From Faecalicatena sp. (lineage in GTDB: Bacteria > Bacillota > Clostridia > Lachnospirales > Lachnospiraceae): a stretch of DNA of 13,925 nucleotides. This document shows positions 1-6,398 of the stretch, one piece after another; positions within the stretch are counted from its first letter, which is position 1; each line of letters begins with the position of its first letter. A program made the translations under genes and the position numbers. The stretch covers positions 1-13,925 of the forward strand of contig VSNK01000144.1 of NCBI GenBank assembly GCA_009774255.1. The letters are read 5' to 3'. The notes beneath the pieces were generated by a model. It saw only the letters and a list, made by a program, of their open reading frames with translations. It was not told the DNA's origin and searched no databases.

Positions 1-4
1 GTTC

Positions 5-35
5 TAATAGGAAACTTCTCCGAATTTTCCTATTA
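5..35. repeat. Perfect 10-bp inverted repeat, hairpin upstream of the HtrA gene
   Basis: TAATAGGAAA (5-14) is the exact reverse complement of TTTCCTATTA (26-35). Inside it TTC (16-18) pairs with GAA (22-24) after one mismatch, leaving a 3-nt loop. There is no U-tract on either side, so it is not an obvious terminator. It could be an operator, the 3' end of an element truncated by the window edge, or an mRNA processing structure. Between it and the RBS at 144-150 I find -10-like words (TATGAT 113-118, TATAAA 124-129) but no convincing -35 box, so I do not call a promoter for the protease. Confidence 0.55.
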
Positions 36-157
36 AGAGATGTATTCTGAGATTCTTATAGAAAAACAAATTTCTTTAAAAGAATGTACACAATTTTATC
101 ACAAAGGACAGCTATGATATCGGTATAAAATAAATACAAGAGAAAGAAGGATGCAGT

Positions 158-1465
158 ATGGATAATCAATACAATTATTACAATCCGGAAAATTCACAAC
201 ATACTTATCAGAATTATGGCCAGCACGAGTACCCGGGCAGAGACAAAAAGTCAAAGAAAAAGATGCCTAAGGCAATTGCGGTAATCGGTTTGGCACTGCT
301 GTTTGGCGTTGTATCCAGCGCCACCTTCCTGACTTCCAATATTTTAGGGAGTAAGATCCTGGGGCTGGACACCTCTTCTTCAGATAAGGACGAAGCAAGA
401 CAGACCACCCCGGTGACCAGCTCCCTGTCAAAATCCACCACAGCGGTCACATCGGATGTCTCCACAATTGTGGAGAACGTGATGCCGTCGGTTGTATCCA
501 TTACGAACCTGAGTGTTCAGCAAGTACAGAACTTTTTCGGCGGAGTCTATCAGCAGGAGATGCAGAGCGCAGGAACAGGGATTATCATCAGCCAGACAGA
601 CGAAGAACTTCTGATTGTTACCAATTATCATGTGATTCAGGGAACTGAGAATCTTACGGTTACATTTTCTGACGAAACCAGTGTTGAGGCTAATGTAAAG
701 GGCTCCGATCCGTCTCACGACGTTGCGGTGATTGCAGTTCCAAAGAATCAGGTTTCAGCGGATACCATGGATCATATCTCAGTCGCTACGCTGGGGGATT
801 CCACACAGCTTAAAGTAGGCGAACCGGCCATTGCAATCGGAAATGCGCTGGGCTACGGACAGTCCGTAACGACAGGTGTCATCAGTGCGATGGGAAGAGA
901 TGCGAACCCTGTGGACGAGACGACCGGACAGACAATCGGAAGCGACGTAAAGATGATCCAGACAGATGCCGCAATCAATGAGGGAAACAGCGGCGGTGCG
1001 TTGATCAATGCAAACGGAGAAGTGATTGGTATCAATTCTTCCAAACTTGCGGGAACAAAGGTTGAAGGAATCGGTTATGCGATCCCGATCAGCGATGTGT
1101 CCGATATTATCGATAGACTGATGAATCAGAAGACGAAGTATAAAGTGGCGGAAGGCCACCAGGGCTATATCGGAATCGTAGGATTTGATGTGGCGAGTGA
1201 AAGTGCGCAGAGGTTCCATATGCCGACAGGCGTTTATATTGAAGAAGTAATCGAAGGCGGCGGCGCGGACCGCGCAGGCATCACCAAAGGAAATATCATC
1301 ACCGCAATCAATGGAAGCGGTGTGAACGGTATGAGCGCGCTGATGAAGGAACTGACCTATTATGCCGTTGGGGAAAAAGTTACACTGACGATTCAGATTC
1401 CGGAGAATAATGGAGAATATACGGAAAAAGAAGTAGAGGTTACACTTGGAAAGCAGGCAGAATAA
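158..1465 (+). CDS. htrA: HtrA/DegP-type membrane-anchored serine protease with PDZ domain
   Basis: Envelope quality-control protease that cleaves misfolded proteins outside the membrane. The 435-aa product starts with a short cytoplasmic Tyr/Asn-rich stretch, a basic patch (28-38) and one membrane segment (about 38-60) acting as a signal anchor. A Ser/Thr-rich linker (71-100) follows. The trypsin-like domain (about 103-322) carries the full triad: His158 (TNYHVI), Asp188 (SHDVAV) and Ser278 (GNSGGAL). A PDZ domain follows (about 335-432; YIGI start, GGGADRAGI ligand-loop region). One PDZ and one N-terminal anchor is the usual Firmicutes layout, and the length is typical. The start is fixed by AAGAAGG at 144-150, seven bases upstream. 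The gene stands alone, since a strong terminator follows. Family members are often induced by envelope stress, but no matching regulator site is visible here. Confidence 0.95.
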   Translation: MDNQYNYYNPENSQHTYQNYGQHEYPGRDKKSKKKMPKAIAVIGLALLFGVVSSATFLTSNILGSKILGLDTSSSDKDEARQTTPVTSSLSKSTTAVTSDVSTIVENVMPSVVSITNLSVQQVQNFFGGVYQQEMQSAGTGIIISQTDEELLIVTNYHVIQGTENLTVTFSDETSVEANVKGSDPSHDVAVIAVPKNQVSADTMDHISVATLGDSTQLKVGEPAIAIGNALGYGQSVTTGVISAMGRDANPVDETTGQTIGSDVKMIQTDAAINEGNSGGALINANGEVIGINSSKLAGTKVEGIGYAIPISDVSDIIDRLMNQKTKYKVAEGHQGYIGIVGFDVASESAQRFHMPTGVYIEEVIEGGGADRAGITKGNIITAINGSGVNGMSALMKELTYYAVGEKVTLTIQIPENNGEYTEKEVEVTLGKQAE

Positions 1466-1556
1466 GGAACTGTCACAAAAAGCTGTTCGCATAGAATGAA
1501 AATGCGGCAGCTTTTTTCTTTTTCTGCCGTATTTACAGTTAGGAACTGTCCCAAAA
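1465..1556 (+). repeat. Direct repeat AGGAACTGTC(A/C)CAAAA flanking the terminator
   Basis: The 16-mer at 1465-1480 recurs at 1541-1556 with one difference (A to C at the 11th base), 76 bp apart, enclosing the htrA terminator. The first copy begins in the last base of the htrA stop codon and runs into the terminator stem. A related but weaker word (GAACTGCGCAAAA) follows the stop codon of the histidine kinase at 11958-11970. The origin is unknown: it could be a duplication around the terminator or a remnant end of a mobile element. Confidence 0.6.
1477..1525 (+). terminator. Rho-independent terminator of the HtrA gene
   Basis: AAAAAGCTG (1477-1485) pairs with CAGCTTTTT (1508-1516), and CGCAT (1488-1492) continues the stem with ATGCG (1502-1506) after a small TT/G internal loop. 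The apical loop is nine bases. A run of T (1512-1517) and further pyrimidines follow, so termination should be efficient for + strand transcripts. Confidence 0.85.
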
Positions 1557-1587
1557 TAACTTCCCATATTCCTTAAAACGAAGTCCT

Positions 1588-1613
1588 TTTGTCGAACGCA
1601 CCTGACATAGAAT
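1588..1613 (+). promoter_or_regulatory. Candidate Spo0A box and -10 element upstream of the LysM gene
   Basis: TTTGTCGAA (1588-1596) contains a perfect match to the established Spo0A (0A) box TGTCGAA. TAGAAT (1608-1613) is a plausible -10, 11 bases downstream. No good sigma-A -35 stands at the right distance, and the box occupies roughly that place, as in promoters activated by Spo0A. Predicted transcription would start near 1620, giving a leader of about 50 nt. Activation is inference; the sequence match is direct. Confidence 0.45.
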
Positions 1614-1672
1614 GATAAATTCAGCTTTTTTCTTATGCTATGCTTTAGGAAAAAATAGCAGAGGTGAGTGTG

Positions 1673-3004
1673 ATGGAAAGACAGATACCCAAAAATGTAC
1701 GCCAGATCGGCAACGTAAGCGATACCCCGAAGATTTACGTGGAGGATTATGTAGATACATTTTTTTCACAGCTATGCGATAAAGCAGGAGAGACGCCTAT
1801 AGGCGCATTTCTTGTAGGCGATATACAGAGTACGGAGGAAGAAGAATATGTATACATTTATGGGGCAATCCAGATGCATGAATTGAGGCTTTCGGGGACG
1901 GAATATGTTCTGGATGAAGACACCTGGAAGCATGCCTACGAGGACTGCAAGCAGTACTTCGAGGACGGCGAGATGCTGGGCTGGTTCGTGGCACATGCGG
2001 GGGTACCGCTGGCTGTGGAGGAAAGTGTGGTAAAGCTGCATAAAAAGTCCTTTCCGAAGAAAAATACGGTTTTTATCATGAAAGATCCGGGAGAAAAGGA
2101 AGAGGCATATTTTGTTTTTAAATTCGACGACCTGATGGAAATAGGAGGGCATTATACATATTATGAAAAAAATCCCTGTATGCAGAACTATATGATCTCC
2201 ACCAGAAAGAAAAACGGGGCAAGTCCTACGGAGACCGTGGAGGATCAGGCGGCAAAGGATTTCCGAAGTATTGTCCGTACCCGGGAAGAACTGATGCTCA
2301 AACAACGTTCCAACCGTATGATGTACGCGCTGAGTTCCTGCCTTGTGCTGCTGGTGGTGATCATGGGTGTCGCGACCATGAATAATTTTGATAAGATGAA
2401 ATCCGTTCAGAATACATTGGAAAATCTGTCCGGCAAGGTAAAATCAGAATCGGGTGATCAGGTCAAACAGACGGTCGCTTCGGCGGACTCATCCGGCAGT
2501 CCTGCCGATTCCGGGGAGAATATGTCCGGAACAGAAGAAGGACGGGCAGGCAAAGAAGCAGAGGGACAAGCAGGCGCAACTATGCCGGCAGAGGCAGGAG
2601 GCCAGGCGGGCGCGGATGTGCCGACAGAGGCTGGTGGCCAGGCGGGCGCGGATGTGCCGACAGAGGCTGGTGGACAGGCAGGCGGGACCGAAAACGGACA
2701 GGCTGATGCGGCCGCGCCGTCAGATAACGGAGAGGCCGCCGATGTTCCCCAGGAACCGGCGGTGGAGACCAGCGGAGGCGTGGTCACCGAGGGGATACCT
2801 GAAAAGGCGGAAGGAAGCGAAGCGCCCGACGCTGCGGAAAATAACGGAAGCAACGGCATCTACATCGTGGAACAGGGGGATACCCTGGCAATTATAAGCC
2901 AGAAGCTATACGGGGACATCTCTCATGTGGACGCGATCTCCAGGATGAACGGGCTGACAGACGGGAATTTAATTTATATCGGACAGAAATTGCTATTACC
3001 GTAA
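1673..3004 (+). CDS. MPN/JAMM-like domain protein with one membrane segment and C-terminal LysM domain
   Basis: A 443-aa bitopic protein of unknown role. Residues about 20-165 resemble an MPN/JAMM fold: ETPIGAFLVGD (40-50) fits the strand carrying the catalytic Glu, GWFVAHAG (103-110) fits the GWxHSHPG core, and VFIMKDP (133-139) fits the following strand. The first metal His is Val106 and the usual Asp position is Lys121, so it is probably not a protease. One membrane segment spans about 217-237. An Ala/Gly/Glu-rich linker (about 255-390) includes a 12-residue tandem repeat. The LysM domain (396-442; YIVEQGDTLAIISQKLYG) should bind peptidoglycan outside, leaving the MPN part in the cytoplasm. 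I chose ATG 1673 because AGAGGTG at 1660-1666 is correctly spaced; the in-frame GTG at 1664 would lie inside that RBS. The MPN assignment is by motif reading only. Confidence 0.85.
   Translation: MERQIPKNVRQIGNVSDTPKIYVEDYVDTFFSQLCDKAGETPIGAFLVGDIQSTEEEEYVYIYGAIQMHELRLSGTEYVLDEDTWKHAYEDCKQYFEDGEMLGWFVAHAGVPLAVEESVVKLHKKSFPKKNTVFIMKDPGEKEEAYFVFKFDDLMEIGGHYTYYEKNPCMQNYMISTRKKNGASPTETVEDQAAKDFRSIVRTREELMLKQRSNRMMYALSSCLVLLVVIMGVATMNNFDKMKSVQNTLENLSGKVKSESGDQVKQTVASADSSGSPADSGENMSGTEEGRAGKEAEGQAGATMPAEAGGQAGADVPTEAGGQAGADVPTEAGGQAGGTENGQADAAAPSDNGEAADVPQEPAVETSGGVVTEGIPEKAEGSEAPDAAENNGSNGIYIVEQGDTLAIISQKLYGDISHVDAISRMNGLTDGNLIYIGQKLLLP
2591..2698 (+). repeat. 36-bp tandem repeat in the LysM protein linker (about three copies)
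   Basis: Copies lie at 2591-2626, 2627-2662 and 2663-2698. The first two differ at only two bases and the third diverges in its second half. They encode EAGGQAGADVPT twice, then EAGGQAGGTENG. A partial, older copy (EGQAGATMPA) precedes them at about 2561-2590. The near-identity at the DNA level points to recent slippage, so linker length probably varies between strains. Confidence 0.85.
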
Positions 3005-3018
3005 AAAGATGTTATAAT
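2990..3018 (+). promoter_or_regulatory. Sigma-A promoter inside the end of the LysM gene, for the DUF5711-like gene
   Basis: TTGCTA (2990-2995), a 17-bp spacer and a perfect TATAAT (3013-3018) with an extended -10 TG (TGTTATAAT). The start would be near 3025, giving a leader of about 50 nt before ATG 3076. It allows the downstream membrane genes to be expressed without the LysM gene. Confidence 0.7.
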
Positions 3019-3075
3019 GTAACTGCTCAGGACAGGGCAGAACAGACTATCCAATAAGAGGTATCAGAAAATAAG

Positions 3076-4260
3076 ATGACGCAAAAGAAAAATCCAAACC
3101 TAAGGCTGATGGAACCACCGGCTCCGGAGAAACCAAAGAAAAAAAAACGGAAGCACCGGCGGATCAGGCTGAATAAGCTGATGACGACCGCATTTCTTGC
3201 GGCCATGGTGCTGTGGGGAACTTATCTGCTGCTTATGAACCATCTGTATCATTCGGTATATCAGACAGCATCCTACAAGAGAGAGACCTCGGACAGCAAT
3301 CGTTACGCTTCCTTTCGGAACGGGATTATTCGGTACGGCAGGAACGGAGTCACGTTTCTGAACCGGAGAAATGAAGTACTCTGGATCCAGCCCGGTCAGT
3401 TCCAAAATCCGGCGATTGATGTGAACGGACAGACATTTGCGGTTACGGATATCGGAGGCAATTCCATCCAGATCTTCACGGAGAAGGGACTGAAGGGAGA
3501 ATTTGAGACGAATCTTCCGATTGAAAAATTCTCTCTTTCGAACCAGGGAATTGTGAGCGCGATCCTGAAAAACGAGAAGTCTCCCATGATCGTGACCTAT
3601 GATTCTACGGGGAATGTTCTGGTGGAAAATCAGGTGGTGACCGGGAGCATGGGATATCCTGTCGCATTGGAGATGTCCCCTGACGGGATGCTATTGATGG
3701 TCTCTTACCTTGATATGACAATGAGGACCAGAGTGGCCTGCTATAATTTCGGGGAGGAAGGGGCAGATCAGGAGAACCACCAGGTGAGCATGGAGGAATA
3801 TGAGGATTCCGTCATGCCGGAGATTTTTTTTATGGATGATACTACATCCGTTGCGGTGGGTGATCATTCTTTTGTGATATCTAAGGGTAACAGGATTCCG
3901 GAGAAAATGGCCGAGATCGAGTTGTTCCGTGAGATCAGAAGCACATTTCACACTAACCGGTATATTGGCTTCATTCTGCTGAATGAGGAAAAGTCAGGCT
4001 ATGATCTGCGGCTGTATAATCAATCAGGAAAGCAGATCATGGAGCGTGCGATTTCCGGAGAATTCAGCAATGTGTATATGGAGGGAAATGAGGTTATTCT
4101 ATACGAAGGTTCCAGATGCAGTATTTATACAAGTATGGGGATGCCGCGGTTTGACGGTGATTTGAAGGACGATATCCTGATGATGATCCCCATGGAAGGA
4201 ATCAATCAGTACATGATGATGAGTACGGATGAATTACGGGTCATTTATTTGGCCGGATAG
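3076..4260 (+). CDS. DUF5711-like membrane-anchored beta-repeat protein
   Basis: A 394-aa protein with a very basic cytoplasmic N-terminus (KPKKKKRKHRRIR, about 19-31), one membrane segment (about 36-55), and an extracytoplasmic region of short beta-strand repeats. Phrases such as ISGEFSNVYMEGNEVILYEG and NGVTFLNRRNEVLWIQPG look like blades of a PQQ/WD40-type propeller. The order LysM - this protein - CvpA recalls gene neighbourhoods I associate with the DUF5711 family of Clostridia; that name is from memory and not verified. No catalytic motif is visible. The start is less certain than most: AGAGG (3057-3061) is 14 bases away and the only in-frame alternative nearby is Met12 (3109). An in-frame stop at 3055 rules out a longer protein. 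The stop codon overlaps the RBS of the next gene, so the two are probably translationally coupled. Confidence 0.8.
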   Translation: MTQKKNPNLRLMEPPAPEKPKKKKRKHRRIRLNKLMTTAFLAAMVLWGTYLLLMNHLYHSVYQTASYKRETSDSNRYASFRNGIIRYGRNGVTFLNRRNEVLWIQPGQFQNPAIDVNGQTFAVTDIGGNSIQIFTEKGLKGEFETNLPIEKFSLSNQGIVSAILKNEKSPMIVTYDSTGNVLVENQVVTGSMGYPVALEMSPDGMLLMVSYLDMTMRTRVACYNFGEEGADQENHQVSMEEYEDSVMPEIFFMDDTTSVAVGDHSFVISKGNRIPEKMAEIELFREIRSTFHTNRYIGFILLNEEKSGYDLRLYNQSGKQIMERAISGEFSNVYMEGNEVILYEGSRCSIYTSMGMPRFDGDLKDDILMMIPMEGINQYMMMSTDELRVIYLAG

Positions 4261-4270
4261 GAGAAAAGTG

Positions 4271-5089
4271 ATGGAGAACTGGTTATTGATTATTGTAGGA
4301 GTTATCTTTCTGGTGGGCATCGTGATAGGAGTGGTCCGCGGTTTTTTCAAAATCGGGATCTCACTTTTATCTACGGTGCTCACGGCTGTGTTGTTTGCAT
4401 TTTTGGCCCCCCATGTGGGAAGCACCCTGGCGCAGTATACCCCGCTGGATGAGCTGATCGAGGACAAGATTGTTCAGGCGTTCATTCCCGAGATCTCCGC
4501 GGAGACGCTGGCAGGTAAGGACCTGAGCGGTACACCTCTGGAGAATGTTCCTCTGGAGGACATCGAAAAATACACAAGCCTGGACTGGAAGCGGCTGGGC
4601 GTTACGACAAGGGACTTTGCCAAGATCTACGGCTCAATTCCAAAGGACGAGCAGATCAAAGAAATTGAAGATTCGGGAATGCCGGATTTCCTGAAGGATC
4701 TTCTTCTGGAAAATAATAATACTGCGATTTATGAAGAACTGGATGTCAGTTCCTTCCCGCAGTATATTGCGGCGTATATATGCAGAATGATCCTGAATGT
4801 GCTGTCATTTCTTGTGACATTTATTTTGGCATTTGTGATCGTGAAAGCACTGATGGCCGCGGTGGATATCCTGGGGGAGATGCCGTTTCTGGGAGTATTG
4901 GACTACCTGGGCGGAGCTTTGATCGGAGCGGTAGGCGCGCTTTTATTCGTATGGGTACTTTTCCTGATCATCGCGGTCTGCTACTCATTTCCTTTTGGAA
5001 AGGTCTGTTTTGACATGATTGAGGCCAGTCCGGTATTGAAAATAATATACGATATGAATCCTCTCCTGACAAGGCTGCTTTCTTTCTAA
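4271..5089 (+). CDS. CvpA-family integral membrane protein
   Basis: A 272-aa membrane protein with two N-terminal membrane segments (about 3-22 and 25-45), a central soluble region (about 55-165) and two C-terminal segments (about 173-197 and 212-238). The opening IIVGVIFLVGIVIGVVRGFFKIG pattern (hydrophobic segment ending in a GxxRGF turn) and the Gly-rich last segment (LDYLGGALIGAVGALLF) are typical of the CvpA/colicin V production family, whose members are linked to envelope integrity. The large central insertion is longer than in E. coli CvpA and is common in clostridial versions. ATG 4271 is set by AGGAG at 4259-4263, seven bases upstream and overlapping the preceding stop codon. The open frame extends back to 4229, but that part overlaps the previous gene and has no RBS. 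The molecular function is unknown. Confidence 0.88.
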   Translation: MENWLLIIVGVIFLVGIVIGVVRGFFKIGISLLSTVLTAVLFAFLAPHVGSTLAQYTPLDELIEDKIVQAFIPEISAETLAGKDLSGTPLENVPLEDIEKYTSLDWKRLGVTTRDFAKIYGSIPKDEQIKEIEDSGMPDFLKDLLLENNNTAIYEELDVSSFPQYIAAYICRMILNVLSFLVTFILAFVIVKALMAAVDILGEMPFLGVLDYLGGALIGAVGALLFVWVLFLIIAVCYSFPFGKVCFDMIEASPVLKIIYDMNPLLTRLLSF

Positions 5090-5118
5090 AACCTTAAGAA
5101 ATGGCAGTCATGGAATCC

Positions 5119-5147
5119 TTGCACTTTTTGTCGAAAATTGGTATGAT
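5119..5147 (+). promoter_or_regulatory. Sigma-A promoter with an internal Spo0A box
   Basis: TTGCAC (5119-5124), a 17-bp spacer, and TATGAT (5142-5147) with an extended -10 TG (TGGTATGAT). TTTGTCGAA (5127-5135), a perfect Spo0A box, lies between the two boxes, where a bound protein would be expected to block polymerase. The -10 places the start near 5154. This separates the two downstream genes from the CvpA operon. Confidence 0.7.
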
Positions 5148-5193
5148 AAACAAGGAGCATAAAATGTAATGATAATTAATGGAGGGACAAAAC

Positions 5194-5859
5194 GTGGAAG
5201 AGGAAGTAATTCGTATACAGGAAGGCTCGGAGATGGCTTCGGAGCCGAAAAAAGAGACGGAACCGATGGGGACAGTGATTTCGATGGAGTCCATAAAACC
5301 GCCGGCAGAGTATTATGTGCCTCAGCAGACGCAGGAAGCGGCGGAGGTACAGGAAGCGGCGGAAGCTCCCCGGCATCAGCAAGCCTCGGGAGAGGAGCCC
5401 AAGCATACAGGACAAATTGAAACGGGACATATAGAAGAGGAAGTCAGGGGGCCGGTATTTTATGAACCGCCGATTGCCGGGAGGACGGAAGAGTATACTC
5501 CGGACAGCAAGGAGGAGCGCCCCGGTCATAGCAGAGAGAAGAAGCGTATGAATGACTTCTTCCATTTGAGAAAGGACATTGAGGATTTTACCAGGGAAGA
5601 TTGGATACTATCCAGGATTCCGGAAGAAAATCTGATGGAATACCTTACCATGGAGCAGCAGAAAAGCGAGATGCTCCGAAAAGCGAAGGAGACAAAAGAA
5701 AAGAGAATCTTTACAACACTCCAGATTGCGATTTCTATGTCGGCAATTGTGGCAGTCGTGGCATTGCTGAAGGACAATCCTACGGTTCTTGTGAATATTT
5801 TGTACATAACGGGAATCGTAATCGCATTGTGGATCTGGAGAGGAAAACAGGATAAATGA
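5194..5859 (+). CDS. Acidic protein with two C-terminal membrane segments, unknown function
   Basis: I do not recognise this family. The 221-aa product has an acidic, Pro/Glu/Gln-rich, probably disordered N-terminal half, a more ordered segment (about 128-155; DIEDFTREDWILSRIPEENL), a basic coiled region, and two closely spaced membrane segments at the C-terminus (about 173-192 and 197-215). This predicts a cytoplasmic N-terminal domain held on the membrane by a hairpin. The start is GTG 5194, because GGAGGG (5181-5186) stands seven bases upstream. The in-frame ATG at 5179 overlaps that RBS and has none of its own. A 14-bp direct repeat (5332-5345 and 5350-5363) encodes QEAAEV QEAAEA and marks recent slippage. 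The gene has its own promoter with an internal Spo0A box and follows a LysM/DUF5711-like/CvpA set, so an envelope or developmental role is possible. Confidence 0.85.
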   Translation: MEEEVIRIQEGSEMASEPKKETEPMGTVISMESIKPPAEYYVPQQTQEAAEVQEAAEAPRHQQASGEEPKHTGQIETGHIEEEVRGPVFYEPPIAGRTEEYTPDSKEERPGHSREKKRMNDFFHLRKDIEDFTREDWILSRIPEENLMEYLTMEQQKSEMLRKAKETKEKRIFTTLQIAISMSAIVAVVALLKDNPTVLVNILYITGIVIALWIWRGKQDK

Positions 5860-5911
5860 CCCGCTTTATCACAGGCAGACAGCGGACGACATAAGAGAGG
5901 CAGGGCGGCGC

Positions 5912-6175
5912 ATGCTGAGAGAAGAACTTTGGGAGGAACTGACCAGACATGAGGGGAGGACGTTCCATACGGTAAAGGGATTGGAATTCCGGTATCAGGT
6001 GATCGGCGGAGAGTTATTTATAGACAGGAGATCCAAGTCAATTACTCGGGCAACGGTCGAAAGAGCGTGGGATAAAATACAGGCCAGGCCAGGAGAGATT
6101 ACCGGCCCCAAAAGCCTTGGCGTATTTGGCGCTCCATATGTGTGGGCAGTGTTCAGGGAACTTGGGATTGTGTAA
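5912..6175 (+). CDS. Small conserved-looking protein, unknown function (87 aa)
   Basis: An 87-aa soluble protein with no signal or membrane segment. It reads as one compact alpha/beta domain: an N-terminal helix (LREELWEELTRH), strands around KGLEFRYQVIGGELFIDRRSKSIT in which charged and hydrophobic residues alternate, a helix (ATVERAWDKIQA), and a C-terminal TGPKSLGVFGAPYVWAVFRELGIV segment. Similar small proteins or domains occur in Clostridia to my recollection, but I cannot name the family. The SITRATVERAW segment could be a nucleic-acid-binding helix; this is speculation. The RBS is weak (AGGG at 5902-5905, or AGAGAGG at 5894-5900, 11 bases away). It lies 52 bp after the two-membrane-segment gene with no terminator between, so it is probably cotranscribed. 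Confidence 0.75.
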   Translation: MLREELWEELTRHEGRTFHTVKGLEFRYQVIGGELFIDRRSKSITRATVERAWDKIQARPGEITGPKSLGVFGAPYVWAVFRELGIV

Positions 6176-6248
6176 AAGACAGGATTTTTCGAAGAGGCGG
6201 TCGAATTTTGAAAGAATGATTTTTTTGCATTTTCTGGTATGATTGCTC

Positions 6249-6277
6249 TTTTCATTTGTAAAGATTTAAAGTATAAT
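6249..6277 (+). promoter_or_regulatory. Promoter region of glgB
   Basis: TTTTCA (6249-6254), a 17-bp spacer and a perfect TATAAT (6272-6277). A second perfect TATAAT lies at 6289-6294 with a weak TTTAAA 18 bases upstream, and an extended -10 (TGGTATGAT, 6235-6243) lies just before. Several starts are therefore possible, each giving a leader of about 100-150 nt. Two near-matches to the Spo0A box, TTTCGAA (6187-6193) and GGTCGAA (6199-6205), each one base off, lie upstream. No clear terminator for the preceding gene is visible at 6176-6248. Confidence 0.6.
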
Positions 6278-6341
6278 AAGATTTAGACTATAATACCGTG
6301 TATCACATGCTTGCCTGGAAGATGTGAAGGATTGATATACC

Positions 6342-6353
6342 GATAGGCCTATC
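6342..6353. promoter_or_regulatory. 12-bp perfect palindrome in the glgB leader
   Basis: GATAGGCCTATC is a perfect twofold palindrome, 45 bases before the glgB start and downstream of all candidate promoters. Its place fits a repressor operator or a small RNA hairpin. No known regulator is recognised. Confidence 0.35.
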
Positions 6354-6398
6354 CACATGTAATGCACGGAATAAAACAATCGGTAACGAGGTGGGCTT

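Noticed and set aside
779..1567. 262-codon minus-strand open frame opposite htrA
   Set aside because: Antisense shadow of a clearly coding gene, with Cys/His-rich composition and no recognisable domain; it runs through the htrA terminator.
1608..1650. Standard sigma-A promoter for the LysM gene
   Set aside because: TAGAAT and two TATGCT-like words exist, but none has a fair -35 at 16-18 bp; only the Spo0A-box interpretation is reported.
2454..2897. 147-codon + strand frame overlapping the LysM gene, Arg-rich with repeats
   Set aside because: Frame-shifted reading of the 36-bp GC-rich repeats; the real frame continues into a proper LysM domain.
6183..6230. Terminator after the 87-aa gene
   Set aside because: The only stem (TTCGA/TCGAA) is five pairs and is not followed closely by a solid T-run; the TTTTTTT at 6220-6226 lacks a stem.
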